A DNA stretch of 64,000 nt from Anaplasma centrale str. Israel (GCF_000024505.1 NC_013532.1:496001-560000), one strand, 5' to 3'. Positions 46,279-56,496 are shown, counted from the first letter of the stretch. The notes: generated by a model from the letters alone, not told the origin. Made by a program: numbers and translations.

Positions 46279-46719
46279 ATGACGGATCAGGGGGGTTCCG
46301 CTGGCGGCGGGAAGGGATTCGCTGCTAGGTTCGGTGGAAAAAAATCTTTTACCCAGAAGGGGAACGAAGCAGGTGCTGGCAAACCGTTTGCCAAGCTTGT
46401 TGAGAACAGAAGTAGTAAACCCGCGGTTTTCAGCGAAGATAGGGGCGTCCTCAGGACTACCAGGGCGAGTAATGAGGGGTTTGCTAGCGCTACAAGGAAG
46501 AGTAGGCTGGATTGCCTGTTCCTAGTCCGGGGAAAAGACAAAGGCAGGGCGGCTTGGCATTATGTACTGGTGGACAAGGGCAAGAGAGAGATGTTTCTTG
46601 CAAAGAGCAAGAGTGGCTCAATGGATGTTGCGCTCTATGGCGAAATTCTCTACTCTGGATGGGGTGAAAGCCCTCCAGATGACATAGTTAAGAAGGTTGA
46701 AGAGGAGTTCGGCGCCTGA
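46279..46719 (+). CDS. Small basic protein of unknown function
   Basis: 146 residues. The N-terminal 75 are Gly/Lys/Ser-rich and probably disordered. The C-terminal half looks folded (LDCLFLVRGKDKGRAAWHYV, YGEILYSGWGESPPDDIVKK). ATG 46279 has GAAGGA upstream. No family recognised. It is followed at 35 bp by the dehydrogenase-like gene. Confidence 0.6.
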   Translation: MTDQGGSAGGGKGFAARFGGKKSFTQKGNEAGAGKPFAKLVENRSSKPAVFSEDRGVLRTTRASNEGFASATRKSRLDCLFLVRGKDKGRAAWHYVLVDKGKREMFLAKSKSGSMDVALYGEILYSGWGESPPDDIVKKVEEEFGA

Positions 46720-46754
46720 TAGGCGGCCCGCACACCCGTTGGGCTGCTGGCGGC

Positions 46755-47891
46755 GTGCTGCCGTTGGTCTCGGTTTTGGAGGGGCTTTTGCGAATAAAGA
46801 AGTTAGCAGTGCTAGACCCGACTTTGTCTCGCGTCAGAGCCGTAGAAACCCTAATCCCGCGTGAAGGCGATTTGGTGCTGTTCTGCAATGATGTAGCCGC
46901 GGCTTCAAAGAAGTTTGGTCGGCGTGTTGAGCTACGCAATTTTGACCCTGCGCGCTGTGATTTGAAAGGGGTAGATTGGGTAGTGGAGCTCATCGCCGGT
47001 GGGGTGGATGAGAAAGCGAAGTTCTACGCCACTGTGGCCCCAGATGGGATGGCGTGCTTTTTATCTTCCGATGTGCAACCTGCGTTACGGGATGAGCTCA
47101 GTAACAAGGTGCCGGGGCAGCTGCTACGCAAGCTGACCTCAATACGGTTCCCCACATTTTTCCGCGGGGCATCAGTGCTGGAACTCGTCCCCCACTCCGG
47201 AGAGTCTGAGGATATTATAAGCTCTATAAAGGAGCTTTATAAAGGTACGCTTGAAGTTTTTGCATACTCTGAGGGCGAGGGCGAGCTTTTTGACAGGATA
47301 GGGTATTTCTGGGCGGCCACGTGCGTGTCAGCTGCCTATGAATGCGGTATTGGGGTAGAGGTGGCTGACCATCTAATTGCCAATGAACGCACGGGCGTAC
47401 CTCCTCCGGGCCCGTTCTCCATCCTAGACACACTTGGGATAGACAATTTTCTCTCCTCCTTAGACGGCCTAGTGCAGCGGCTAAACCGGGATGATCCGCT
47501 GCACGCCGCACGTGCCAAGCTGCCAGATGTTATTTTTGCAATGATCTCTGACGGGTTTACCGGGTCCAGCGGCTGTAGAGGGGGGTTTTATCGCTCATAC
47601 GATATGCGCGATGGGAAGATGGAGCAGGTTATAGATCTTTCTAGCGGGTTGTATAGGAGCGCCAGAAGGGGAGATTCTCCGCCGGAAGAGCTGCAAGCCG
47701 GTGATGAGTGTGATAAGTTTTCTAAGCTTGTGTGGGAAGAGTTCTTTCTCTACATCAAATACCTAGTAAAATCATGCGGGGGGAGTGCAATTAGTGTTGT
47801 AGACAGCATCCTGCAAGTTGGCTACGGCTGGAAATATGGTATCTATGAACTTGCAGAGAGAGTAAATGTAAAACTTGATTTGCAAAAATAA
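46755..47891 (+). CDS. 3-hydroxyacyl-CoA dehydrogenase-like protein lacking the NAD-binding loop
   Basis: 378 residues. From about residue 75 the sequence follows 3-hydroxyacyl-CoA dehydrogenases: DWVVELIAGGVDEKAKFYATVAP for the usual D-W-V-I-E-A-V segment, FFRGASVLELVPHSG for the LMELI segment, and then the C-terminal domains with VADHLIANERTGVPPPGPFSILDTLGID and YGWKYGIYELAERV. The N-terminal VxGxGxMGxGIA dinucleotide loop is missing. The frame opens only at 46701 after a stop at 46698, and that stretch (RWAAGGVLPLVS) does not restore it. The catalytic HFFNP motif is replaced by IRFPTFFRG. It is therefore probably not an active dehydrogenase. The start (GTG 46755) is uncertain. Confidence 0.7.
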   Translation: MLPLVSVLEGLLRIKKLAVLDPTLSRVRAVETLIPREGDLVLFCNDVAAASKKFGRRVELRNFDPARCDLKGVDWVVELIAGGVDEKAKFYATVAPDGMACFLSSDVQPALRDELSNKVPGQLLRKLTSIRFPTFFRGASVLELVPHSGESEDIISSIKELYKGTLEVFAYSEGEGELFDRIGYFWAATCVSAAYECGIGVEVADHLIANERTGVPPPGPFSILDTLGIDNFLSSLDGLVQRLNRDDPLHAARAKLPDVIFAMISDGFTGSSGCRGGFYRSYDMRDGKMEQVIDLSSGLYRSARRGDSPPEELQAGDECDKFSKLVWEEFFLYIKYLVKSCGGSAISVVDSILQVGYGWKYGIYELAERVNVKLDLQK

Positions 47892-47969
47892 GCGAATGGT
47901 TGCTTCTACGGGTTTGATGTTCTTGGAATTGTGGGTTAGTATCTGTTTGTTTGCTCGTCGGGGTGTTGA

Positions 47970-49262
47970 GTGAAAAGCGAAGATGCGGTGTTTACCAACC
48001 TCGCCGGTAGGGAGTGCCCATATCTTGAGGCCGCTAGGGCGCGTGGTGCTTGGGACGGTACAAAACGGATACTGGAGCTGGGCCCCGATAAAATAATCCA
48101 GGAGGTTAAAGATTCTGGATTGAGGGGCAGAGGTGGTGCTGGGTTCCCCACGGGAGTGAAGTGGGGTTTTATGCCCAAGGCGCGCCCAGAAGGACGTCCG
48201 GCATACTTGGTAATTAACGCTGACGAATCAGAGCCGGGGACCTGTAAGGATAGAGACATAATCAGGTATGAGCCGCATAAGATCATAGAGGGAATTCTAA
48301 TAGCCGGCTTCGCCATGGGCGTTACCGCAGCATATGTTTATATCAGGGGCGAGTTCTATAATGAGTACCTAGTGCTGTCGCGGGCTTTGGATGAGGCGTA
48401 CAAACACGGGTTGGTTGGCAAGAACGCATGCTCGTCTGGCTATGATTTAGATATTTTTATCCACAGAGGTGCCGGTGCGTACATCTGTGGGGAGGAAAGC
48501 GCGCAGCTGGAATCCCTGGAAGGAAGGAAGGGAATGCCCAGGTTGAAGCCCCCGTTCCCCGCAGCCGTGGGCCTATACGGCTGCCCCACCACCGTAAACA
48601 ATATTGAGACCGTCGCTGTGGTTGGTGACATCATGCGTAGAGGGTCTCAATGGTTTGCCTCCTTGGGTAAACCCAATAACACTGGAACAAAGGTTTTTTG
48701 TATTTCGGGGCATGTGAACAAGCCGTGTAACGTGGAAGAAGAGCTTGGGATCCCGATGCGGGAATTAATAGAAAAATACGCCGGTGGCGTTGTTGGTGGT
48801 TGGGATAACCTCTTGGCTGTTATACCCGGTGGCTCGTCTGTTCCAATGTTGCCCAAATCTATTTGTGACGATGTGCTGATGGATTTTGACTCCCTCAAGG
48901 CCGTACAATCTGGCCTTGGCACAGCCGGGCTGATAGTGATGGATAAGTCTACAGACTTGGTGGAGGCAATCGAGCGAATTTCGCGCTTCTATATGCATGA
49001 GTCATGTGGGCAGTGCACTCCATGCCGGGAGGGCACCGGATGGATGTGGAGGATGATGAAGAAGATGGTTGATGGGACCGCAAAAGATGGCGAAATAGAC
49101 AAACTGCTTGACGTTGCATCCCAGATTGAAGGCCATACAATCTGTGCGCTTGCGGACGCTGCGGTGTGGCCTATACAAGGCCTGTTTCGCCACTTCAGGC
49201 ACGTGGTTGAAGATCGGATTGGTAACAAGGGAAAGAAAAAGCACAGTGTTGCGGCTTCATGA
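47970..49262 (+). CDS. nuoF: NADH-quinone oxidoreductase subunit F
   Basis: NADH- and FMN-binding subunit of complex I with the N3 [4Fe-4S] cluster. Motifs are [15 protein letters not shown] (FMN/NADH), [13 protein letters not shown], and [16 protein letters not shown] plus [15 protein letters not shown], which supply the four cluster cysteines. 430 residues, GTG start at 47970. nuoE and nuoG, its usual partners, are not adjacent. Confidence 0.96.
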   Translation: MKSEDAVFTNLAGRECPYLEAARARGAWDGTKRILELGPDKIIQEVKDSGLRGRGGAGFPTGVKWGFMPKARPEGRPAYLVINADESEPGTCKDRDIIRYEPHKIIEGILIAGFAMGVTAAYVYIRGEFYNEYLVLSRALDEAYKHGLVGKNACSSGYDLDIFIHRGAGAYICGEESAQLESLEGRKGMPRLKPPFPAAVGLYGCPTTVNNIETVAVVGDIMRRGSQWFASLGKPNNTGTKVFCISGHVNKPCNVEEELGIPMRELIEKYAGGVVGGWDNLLAVIPGGSSVPMLPKSICDDVLMDFDSLKAVQSGLGTAGLIVMDKSTDLVEAIERISRFYMHESCGQCTPCREGTGWMWRMMKKMVDGTAKDGEIDKLLDVASQIEGHTICALADAAVWPIQGLFRHFRHVVEDRIGNKGKKKHSVAAS

Positions 49263-49451
49263 ACGAGGGCGGTGAACCACCGTGTGTATGCTATTTATTG
49301 CAAGTTGAAATGGTGCTTGTAGCCCTGCTGTTGGGGTTATCGTGTCATAACTGGGCCTTTTGTGTGTAAATCGCCGATGGGTTGGGACGAATGAACTTGC
49401 ACCTGCGCGCTGTTGTGCTATCATCCCTAATGTTGTCACTGTGAGGGGTCG

Positions 49452-50054
49452 GTGCTCAGCTTTTTGTTCTTCTGCTTTGCGGGAGTGGCGGTACTGTCTG
49501 CTGTAGGTGTTATCCTGTTGCCAAACCCGATATACTCTGTTTTGAGCTTGATTTTGACTTTTTTTGTCTCCAGTGCCGTGTTTATCATGCTGGGGGCAGA
49601 GCTGGTGGCTATGCTGCTCGTCATAGTGTACGTGGGGGCAGTCGCCGTACTTTTCTTGTTTGTTGTGATGATGCTGGATATCAGTCGAGTGAGGTCCAGA
49701 CACGGCCTGGTCAAGCGCTATCCGCTGGGGGTTGCGTGCATGCTCCTATTTTTTGGTTGCATGGTATACTCAATTTTTCACGTAAAGTCTGCCACAATTG
49801 GTGCTTCAGAGGGGGTTGTTGGCGTAGGCAACGTGTTCCTCATAGGTTCGCGGCTTTACACCGAATATGCTTATGCGTTCCAGCTGGCCGGGGTTTTGTT
49901 ACTCATTGCCGGGGTTGGCAGCCTCGTTCTGGTTGCTGGCGGTGGTGACGGCCGCAAGTCTTTGAAGCAGGATGTCAGCCAGCAGATTGGTAGATCGTCT
50001 AAGATCAGGTTACTTTCGCCCGGGGTTGGCGCAGGTGTTCCCGATGCGGAGTGA
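49452..50054 (+). CDS. nuoJ: NADH-quinone oxidoreductase subunit J
   Basis: Membrane-arm subunit with five predicted helices. LPNPIYSVLSLILTFF and LVIVYVGAVAVLFLFVVMMLD are the conserved J-subunit motifs. 200 residues, GTG start at 49452. It is the first gene of a nuoJKLMN run that continues for 5.8 kb. Confidence 0.94.
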   Translation: MLSFLFFCFAGVAVLSAVGVILLPNPIYSVLSLILTFFVSSAVFIMLGAELVAMLLVIVYVGAVAVLFLFVVMMLDISRVRSRHGLVKRYPLGVACMLLFFGCMVYSIFHVKSATIGASEGVVGVGNVFLIGSRLYTEYAYAFQLAGVLLLIAGVGSLVLVAGGGDGRKSLKQDVSQQIGRSSKIRLLSPGVGAGVPDAE

Positions 50055-50093
50055 GTTGCCTGTTGTGAGTTTGCTCCATGAAGGAGGGGTAGT

Positions 50094-50420
50094 GTGGAGT
50101 TTCTAATTAATGCAGGCTTGTCCCTGAATCACTTTTTGGTGTTTGCTGCTGCGCTGTTCGTCATCGGTGGGTGTGGCATAGTGATAGGGCGTAAGAGCGC
50201 AATTAACGTTCTGCTTTCCATCGAACTTATGCTGCTAGCCGTGAATATAAATTTTGTGGCATTTTCTGCGTACAAGGGGGACATCCACGGGCAGATTTTT
50301 GTGGTGTTCATACTTGCTGTTGCAGCTGCAGAGTCCGCTGTTGGCTTAGCGGTGATATTGGCACACTTCAGAAATGTAGGAAGCATTGATCTGAGTGAGG
50401 CGAGCTCGTTGAGAATGTAG
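50094..50420 (+). CDS. nuoK: NADH-quinone oxidoreductase subunit K
   Basis: Small proton-translocating antiporter-like subunit with three helices. The conserved membrane glutamates are in LLSIELMLLAVNINF and AAAESAVGLAVI. 108 residues. GTG 50094 follows AAGGAGGGG by about five bases, the strongest ribosome site seen in the cluster. Confidence 0.95.
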   Translation: MEFLINAGLSLNHFLVFAAALFVIGGCGIVIGRKSAINVLLSIELMLLAVNINFVAFSAYKGDIHGQIFVVFILAVAAAESAVGLAVILAHFRNVGSIDLSEASSLRM

Positions 50421-50498
50421 TGCGAGTGGTAGGCACGCGCGTTTTGGTACGTTTAGGTTGTGGGCTCCATGTTGGCCCAGTTGTCCTGTGGTGGTCGT

Positions 50499-52382
50499 AT
50501 GTTTAGTGTCGAGTTTCTGTGTGTTACGCTCCCCCTGATCGGGGCTATTATCGGGCAGGCTATGGGGCGCAGCAGATTGCTGTCTTCTGGTATGATCTCC
50601 GCGTGCGTGTTTTGCTCAGCCGTACTGTCTTGGTACCTATTCCTTACGCTACAGCAGCGCTACAGTATTGAGGTGATGCCCTGGTTCCATATTGGAAATA
50701 TGGCGGTGCAATGGTCAATTTGCATAGATAAGCTATCCGCTGTGATGCTTGTTGTTGTGACTACCGTCTCGCTGATGGTGCATTTCTATTCGATAGGGTA
50801 TATGAGCAGTGATGGCGGTGGAGTGCGGTTTCTTGCTTACTTATCCATCTTCACCTTCTTCATGATGGTCCTAGTGACAAGTGGGAATTTCGTGCAGCTG
50901 TTCTTCGGCTGGGAGGGCGTTGGGCTATGTTCTTACTTGCTGATAGGGTTTTGGTTCAAGAAAGACGCAGCCAACAGGTCAGCAATGAAAGCGTTTGTTG
51001 TCAATAGAGTGGGGGATCTGTTTTTTCTGTGTGGCATGCTGGCCATTTTTTATGTGTTTCGGTCTCTGAGTTTCGATGAAATTTTCGAGCAGATCTCAAA
51101 CGGAGCGGGTTTCGGCGTTATAAACGTTTTTGGATACCAAATACAGGTTGTAAGTATTGCGTGTATATTGCTGTTTCTTGGGTGTATGGGAAAATCTGCC
51201 CAGCTCGGTCTACACACGTGGCTTCCGGACGCTATGGAGGGGCCCACTCCCGCATCTGCACTCATACACGCGGCGACCATGGTGACGGCAGGCGTTTTTC
51301 TGGTTGCGCGTTGCTCGCCAATTTTTGAGCTATCACAAGCTGCTCGGGATGTGGTACTTACGGTCGGGCTGGCAACGTGCCTGATTGCAGCGTTGGTTGC
51401 AATTGTTCAAGAGGACATTAAAAAGATAGTAGCCTACTCCACTTGCAGTCAACTAGGCTATATGTTCGTAGCATGTGGCACTTCTAACTACCACTTGGCG
51501 ATTTTTCACTTGGCGACACACGCGCTTTTTAAGTCTCTACTATTCCTCGCCGCGGGTAATGTGATTCACTCCAATGCTGGTGAGCAGAGAATTACACACA
51601 TGAGCCGGCGCTGTTGGCGCGACATACCGCTCACCTACACGTTGATGTGGATAGGTTCTTTGGCCCTCATGGGCGTGTTCCCCTTTGCTGGGTTTTATTC
51701 CAAAGAGCTGATTATAGAGAGTAGTATCGTCAGCAATGTTGGGTTTGCGGTGACGAATTTGGTCGCCTGCCTAACTTCTGTGTATTCGTGCAGACTTATG
51801 CTGAAGGTGTTCCACAACTCCTCCACAGAGCGAGTTGCATCGATACACGAATCCAGCAGCATTATGCTGTTACCACTGTTTGTTCTGGCAATCGGCGCAG
51901 TGTTTTCCGGTATATGGCTGAAAAATTTCTGGGGCATCACTGGAAGTGAATTTTGGGATGGAAGCCTGGCAGTGCATCCACACGAGGGCATCGGGCAGCT
52001 GCTTTCTTTCCTTCCTGCGGCGCTGGGCATTGCTGGTGCGCTACTGTACCTAGTGTACCACAGCAGATTGTGCGTCATCGCCCTCCCGGACAAACTTGTA
52101 GGGCCCGTCTGTGGCCTTTTGAAGAACAAATTCTACTTCGACGAGCTGTATGATCTAACGCTGGTGCGTCCGATGGGTAGAATAGCCACGACCTTTCGGG
52201 TTGTTGCAGATCAAAAAGTGATTGATTATTTCCTCTTAGGTGGTATTACTGGGGCGGTGGGCACATGCGCCAGGTATAGTGTCAAGGTGCAGAGCGGGCG
52301 CGCGTTTGATTATGCTCTTGTGATGTTATCTGGGGTGGCAGCTACTGCGTTGTTGGTGATATATAGTTTTGGAATACGGTGA
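50499..52382 (+). CDS. nuoL: NADH-quinone oxidoreductase subunit L
   Basis: Largest antiporter-like subunit, at the distal end of the membrane arm. Signatures are FYSIGYMSSD, FFGWEGVGLCSYLLIGFW, KSAQLGLHTWLPDAMEGPTP and AYSTCSQLGYMFVACG; the long C-terminal lateral helix region follows. 627 residues from ATG 50499; GTG 50460 would add 13. It overlaps nuoM by 4 bases (GTGA). Confidence 0.95.
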   Translation: MFSVEFLCVTLPLIGAIIGQAMGRSRLLSSGMISACVFCSAVLSWYLFLTLQQRYSIEVMPWFHIGNMAVQWSICIDKLSAVMLVVVTTVSLMVHFYSIGYMSSDGGGVRFLAYLSIFTFFMMVLVTSGNFVQLFFGWEGVGLCSYLLIGFWFKKDAANRSAMKAFVVNRVGDLFFLCGMLAIFYVFRSLSFDEIFEQISNGAGFGVINVFGYQIQVVSIACILLFLGCMGKSAQLGLHTWLPDAMEGPTPASALIHAATMVTAGVFLVARCSPIFELSQAARDVVLTVGLATCLIAALVAIVQEDIKKIVAYSTCSQLGYMFVACGTSNYHLAIFHLATHALFKSLLFLAAGNVIHSNAGEQRITHMSRRCWRDIPLTYTLMWIGSLALMGVFPFAGFYSKELIIESSIVSNVGFAVTNLVACLTSVYSCRLMLKVFHNSSTERVASIHESSSIMLLPLFVLAIGAVFSGIWLKNFWGITGSEFWDGSLAVHPHEGIGQLLSFLPAALGIAGALLYLVYHSRLCVIALPDKLVGPVCGLLKNKFYFDELYDLTLVRPMGRIATTFRVVADQKVIDYFLLGGITGAVGTCARYSVKVQSGRAFDYALVMLSGVAATALLVIYSFGIR

Positions 52383-53845
52383 TTCTTTCAATGATCCTAA
52401 TACCAGCGTTGGGGTCTTGTCTGGTGGCTTTTTTGCGCGGCGCTCTGTCCAGGGTTGTAGGTCCGGCTGTTGTGGTTGTCACACTGGCGGTGTTTTGCAT
52501 GAGTGCTGTGCTGCTGGTGCGCGTTGGTGATACAGTCACGCAGGAGGTTGCTAGCCTGCGATGGGTGGAGCGTGCTTTTTCTGCTGATGCGCTGTCCATA
52601 TTGTTAACGGTGCTATCCACCTTTTTGTTTCTGATATGCTCGCTTTTTTGTGTTTTCAGCACACGGGGGGCGCCGGTCGCTCCCTCCTTCTTTTCGCTGC
52701 TCCTCCTACTGGAGAGTTGTGTGATTGCAGTGTTCTGCACATGTGACATCCTAACATTTTTTATCTTCTTTGAAGCCTCTTTGGTTCCTATGTTCTTCAT
52801 CATCGGGTTCTGGGGGCACGGCGATAAGGTGGGCGCTGCGTTCAAATTCCTCATATACACTGCAACAGCTTCCGTTGGGTTCTTGGCCGCGGTAGCGTGT
52901 ATGGATGCTGTTGCCAATGCAACCTCTGGGTCATTTAGTGATGTCGCTGCCGGGCTGGCGGCGAATACGCATTTTCGCTGGCAAATATACTTTTGGATTT
53001 TGTGCTTCATTGCATTTGCCGTAAAACTCCCGATGGTGCCTTGCCATACATGGTTGCCGACCGCACACGTGCAAGCGCCGACTGTGGGGTCCGTACTGCT
53101 TGCAGGGTTGCTGATAAAGCTTGGTGGGTATGGGATTTTCAGATTTTGCATCCAGATGCTGCCGGCAATTAGTGTGCATTTTGCGAAATTTGTGGTGTGC
53201 TTAAGCGCCGCATCGTTGATCTATTCATCTCTAGTTGCCTTCGCGCAACGTAATATGAAGATGCTTATAGCGTATTCCTCCATTGCCCATATGAGTTTTG
53301 TTGCTGCCGGGATGTTTTCCTTGAATGAATCTGGGATACTGGGGGCAGTCTATCAAATGCTCAGCCATGGCCTAATATCCGCCGCTTTGTTTCTATGTGT
53401 TGGCATGATATACAGCAGGACGGGCACTATGGAGATGTCTGAATGCACTGGGTTGGCATCAAAAATGCCAAGGCTTTCCGCGATGATAGTATTCTTCAGC
53501 ATGGCTTCCGCTGGGGTTCCCGGTACCTCCGGGTTTATGGGGGAGTTCTTATCGATGCTTGGAATTTTTAAGTCCTTTGGGCCGATGGTTGCCTGTTTTG
53601 CCGTGGGTATAGTGCTCAGCGCTGCGTATATGCTGCGTTTGTGTAAGGAGGTTGTTTGGGGCTCCGCTCCCGCAGATTCCGGCACGTTTGACGATATTAA
53701 CGCCGGGGAGTTTGCCATTTTGGCGATACTGGCCATCCTGGTACTGGTGCTCGGTGTCTTTCCGGCGCCGCTGCTTTCCATGTTAAAGCCCGCTGTAGAG
53801 CATTTGTTAGTGCCTCTACATAAGCTTCAGCCTTCTTGGGGGTGA
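52379..53845 (+). CDS. nuoM: NADH-quinone oxidoreductase subunit M
   Basis: Antiporter-like membrane subunit. FFIFFEASLVPMFFIIGFWGH carries the conserved membrane Glu. FAVKLPMVPCHTWLPTAHVQAP supplies the essential Lys, and AYSSIAHMSFVAAG is characteristic. 488 residues from GTG 52379, overlapping the nuoL stop. Confidence 0.95.
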   Translation: MILSMILIPALGSCLVAFLRGALSRVVGPAVVVVTLAVFCMSAVLLVRVGDTVTQEVASLRWVERAFSADALSILLTVLSTFLFLICSLFCVFSTRGAPVAPSFFSLLLLLESCVIAVFCTCDILTFFIFFEASLVPMFFIIGFWGHGDKVGAAFKFLIYTATASVGFLAAVACMDAVANATSGSFSDVAAGLAANTHFRWQIYFWILCFIAFAVKLPMVPCHTWLPTAHVQAPTVGSVLLAGLLIKLGGYGIFRFCIQMLPAISVHFAKFVVCLSAASLIYSSLVAFAQRNMKMLIAYSSIAHMSFVAAGMFSLNESGILGAVYQMLSHGLISAALFLCVGMIYSRTGTMEMSECTGLASKMPRLSAMIVFFSMASAGVPGTSGFMGEFLSMLGIFKSFGPMVACFAVGIVLSAAYMLRLCKEVVWGSAPADSGTFDDINAGEFAILAILAILVLVLGVFPAPLLSMLKPAVEHLLVPLHKLQPSWG

Positions 53846-53847
53846 AG

Positions 53848-55290
53848 ATGTATTGGGAAGATCTACTGCGCATATTGCCCGAACTCTATCTCTTGGGTTC
53901 GGCGATGGTTGTCCTACTGTTGGGTATGGTGGTGGATGCACGCTGGATACACAGGCTGTCGGCGGTTTCTATGGGTGTGGTGGCTTTTCTCTCATGGTTG
54001 TCAGCTGTTAATCACGTTGCCGAAGACACTACCCTGTTTAACGGCCTTGTGCTGCATACTCGGTACACCTGCGCGTCAAGGGTGCTCGTAAGCATTGCGG
54101 GGTTCATAGCCTCTTTCCTGTCTTTGTGCGCAAAAAGAGAGGCGCGTTACGAATTTTCTGTGGTCATGCTCTTTGCCATACTTGGTGCGATGACCTTGGT
54201 GCAGGCCGGCCACTTTCTTTCTTTTTATATTTCGCTTGAGCTCAATAGCCTATCATCCTGTGTTCTGGTGTGCTTTAATCGCGGCTCAAAGCATGCGTCT
54301 GAATCTGCACTTAAGTTCTTCATGTTGAGTGCCCTATCATCCTGCGTCATGCTATACGGAATCTCTTTAGTATATGGGTACTCCCCGGGGCTGGAGTGTA
54401 GTGTGGTGAAGGAGGTTCTGGAAGGGCGCGCCTCGCTAGGTGCCGCCTTGGGGTGTGCGTTCATACTGGTGGGCGTGCTTTCTAAGCTTGCTGTGGTGCC
54501 GTTTCATATGTGGGCAGTGGATACCTACCATGGCTCTCCTATGGCGGCCATGGCGTTTTTCCTTATAGTTACGAAATCTGCAGCGATTTTATTACTTGCG
54601 CGCATGGTTGGGGAAAATGGAGTGCTGCAACAGGGCCTTCTGTTGGGGTTCATCTGCGCTTCCGGGTTGTCTACGATCGTTGGGGAGCTCGGTGCTCTGC
54701 GGCAGAGTAATATAAAGAGGTTGCTCGCATACTCCAACATAGGGCAGCTAGGGTACGTACTGCCGGTGGTTGTCTTGCACGGCACGTCTTCGTATGCCAT
54801 CTTCCACTACGTGTTAACGGGTTGGATCATCAACGCGTGGATCTTTTCTGTACTCCTAAGGTACGATGATGAAGGGTTTGAATTAGCAAGCCTTGCTGGT
54901 ATGCACCGAAGTAGCCCGTTTGTGGCTTTCGCGTTGGTCGTCTCTATGGTTTCAGCTGCCGGGTTTCCGCCGTTTTTGGGATGCTGGCCCAAATACTTTT
55001 TGCTCAAATCTATTGCGATGTCAGACATCCCAACGGTCGTGGCTTTCTCGTACGTTTTGCTTGTGTGTGCAGTAGGGATTGTGCCATGCTTTTACTGTTT
55101 TCGTATCGCTAGGGTGGTGTACTTCGATCAACCGGCAATGGGTGCTGGGCATCCAGCGCTTACGCACCACTTGGGCCTGACTGTTATTGCCGTTGTTTGC
55201 ATGTTGTTGAGCGTCATTGCCTTGTGTTTGTCCCCGTATTTTGATATCCTGCTCCAGGGCCTGGTGTGGGTTTTTGGAGGGCGCACTTAG
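53848..55290 (+). CDS. nuoN: NADH-quinone oxidoreductase subunit N
   Basis: Third antiporter-like subunit. FYISLELNSLSSCVLVCFNR holds the membrane Glu. SKLAVVPFHMWAVDTYHGSP and LLAYSNIGQLGYVLPVVV are conserved. ATG 53848 lies two bases after the nuoM stop with GGGGGTGAAG just upstream; 480 residues. It ends the nuo run and is followed by dxr. Confidence 0.95.
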   Translation: MYWEDLLRILPELYLLGSAMVVLLLGMVVDARWIHRLSAVSMGVVAFLSWLSAVNHVAEDTTLFNGLVLHTRYTCASRVLVSIAGFIASFLSLCAKREARYEFSVVMLFAILGAMTLVQAGHFLSFYISLELNSLSSCVLVCFNRGSKHASESALKFFMLSALSSCVMLYGISLVYGYSPGLECSVVKEVLEGRASLGAALGCAFILVGVLSKLAVVPFHMWAVDTYHGSPMAAMAFFLIVTKSAAILLLARMVGENGVLQQGLLLGFICASGLSTIVGELGALRQSNIKRLLAYSNIGQLGYVLPVVVLHGTSSYAIFHYVLTGWIINAWIFSVLLRYDDEGFELASLAGMHRSSPFVAFALVVSMVSAAGFPPFLGCWPKYFLLKSIAMSDIPTVVAFSYVLLVCAVGIVPCFYCFRIARVVYFDQPAMGAGHPALTHHLGLTVIAVVCMLLSVIALCLSPYFDILLQGLVWVFGGRT

Positions 55291-55311
55291 GTCGAACGGT
55301 TGAGTGTTCAC

Positions 55312-56496
55312 ATGGGTCGGAAAAAAGTCTCTGTATTTGGTTCAACTGGGTGCATTGGACAAAAGGCAGTTCAAATCTTACGCGACAATCCCAGTGCCTT
55401 TGAGGTTGTGGCTTTGGTTGCCAAGCAGGATGCACATTTACTGGCATCGCAGGCAAAGCTGTTAAGCGCGAAAATGGCCGTTGTGGCCGAGGATGCCGCG
55501 TATACGACGCTACGAGAGTTGCTTTGTGATACAGGCATTGAGGTAGGAGCAGGCACGGCCGGTGTGATGGATGCGGCGTCCTGTGGGGTAGACAGCGCGG
55601 TGATGGCCATAACTAGCATAGCGGCCTTGCGCCCGGTTGTTCGTCTAATAGAGTCCGGAGTCAAGTCAATTGCTTTGGCGAACAAAGAGAGCATAGTTTG
55701 CGGAGGCAACCTGCTCGTCGATTTGTCTAAGCAAATGGGCGTCAGTATCGTTCCCGTGGATTCTGAACATAACGCTTTGTTTCAGATACTTGCTCATAAT
55801 AGATGTGTTGATAAAGTCACGTTAACGGCATCTGGTGGGCCATTTCTGCAGTGGACTAGAGAACAGATGAGGGCTGTGACGCCCAGTGATGCCCTTGTGC
55901 ACCCCGTGTGGAAAATGGGGCGTAAAATCTCGGTTGATAGTGCCACCATGGTTAACAAGGCGTTGGAGGTTATAGAGGCACACTACCTTTTTTCTCTGCA
56001 TCCAGACAAGATCGATGTAATAGTGCACCCTGAATCCGTAGTGCATGCCGTGGCTGCGTACCCAAATGGAGTGTCTGTTTCCCTGATGTCCATACCAGAT
56101 ATGGGCATACCCACACTTCACGCCCTATACTGGCCACAACAAGCGACTGTGTGTGGGAACAACAATCTTGATCTGGTGTCCTATGGGAAGCTAACGTTTA
56201 TAGAGCCCGATCTCGAGCGTTTTCCCGCGCTAAATTTCGGATTTGAAGCCCTTCGCTCGTCCAAGCCTCATGCTGCGGGTATAGCACTAAATGCTGCAAA
56301 TGAAGTTGCGGTTGAGGCTTTTTTAAATTCCGAGGTCGGGTTTTTGGATATAGCTAACATTATCGCGGGCGCCATGGATGAGCTTTCCTATTGTGAAGTC
56401 AATTCTATATCGGAAGTAAGCGAATATGACCTGCTGTGCAGAACCAGTGTCCGGAAGATTATAAACACACTAAAAGTTTCTGAATTGATTCAGTAA
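55312..56496 (+). CDS. dxr: 1-deoxy-D-xylulose 5-phosphate reductoisomerase
   Basis: NADPH-dependent first committed step of the MEP isoprenoid pathway (DXP to MEP). VSVFGSTGCIGQKAVQIL is the NADPH loop, ALANKESIVCGG and PVDSEHNALFQIL the substrate/metal region, and SATMVNKALEVIEAHYLF and HPESVVHAVA the C-terminal motifs. 394 residues from ATG 55312. It starts 21 bp after nuoN. Confidence 0.96.
   Translation: MGRKKVSVFGSTGCIGQKAVQILRDNPSAFEVVALVAKQDAHLLASQAKLLSAKMAVVAEDAAYTTLRELLCDTGIEVGAGTAGVMDAASCGVDSAVMAITSIAALRPVVRLIESGVKSIALANKESIVCGGNLLVDLSKQMGVSIVPVDSEHNALFQILAHNRCVDKVTLTASGGPFLQWTREQMRAVTPSDALVHPVWKMGRKISVDSATMVNKALEVIEAHYLFSLHPDKIDVIVHPESVVHAVAAYPNGVSVSLMSIPDMGIPTLHALYWPQQATVCGNNNLDLVSYGKLTFIEPDLERFPALNFGFEALRSSKPHAAGIALNAANEVAVEAFLNSEVGFLDIANIIAGAMDELSYCEVNSISEVSEYDLLCRTSVRKIINTLKVSELIQ

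Noticed and set aside
52342-53151. A 269-codon minus-strand frame opposite nuoM
   Set aside because: nuoM on the plus strand is unmistakable; the antisense product is Thr/Ser/Lys-rich noise.
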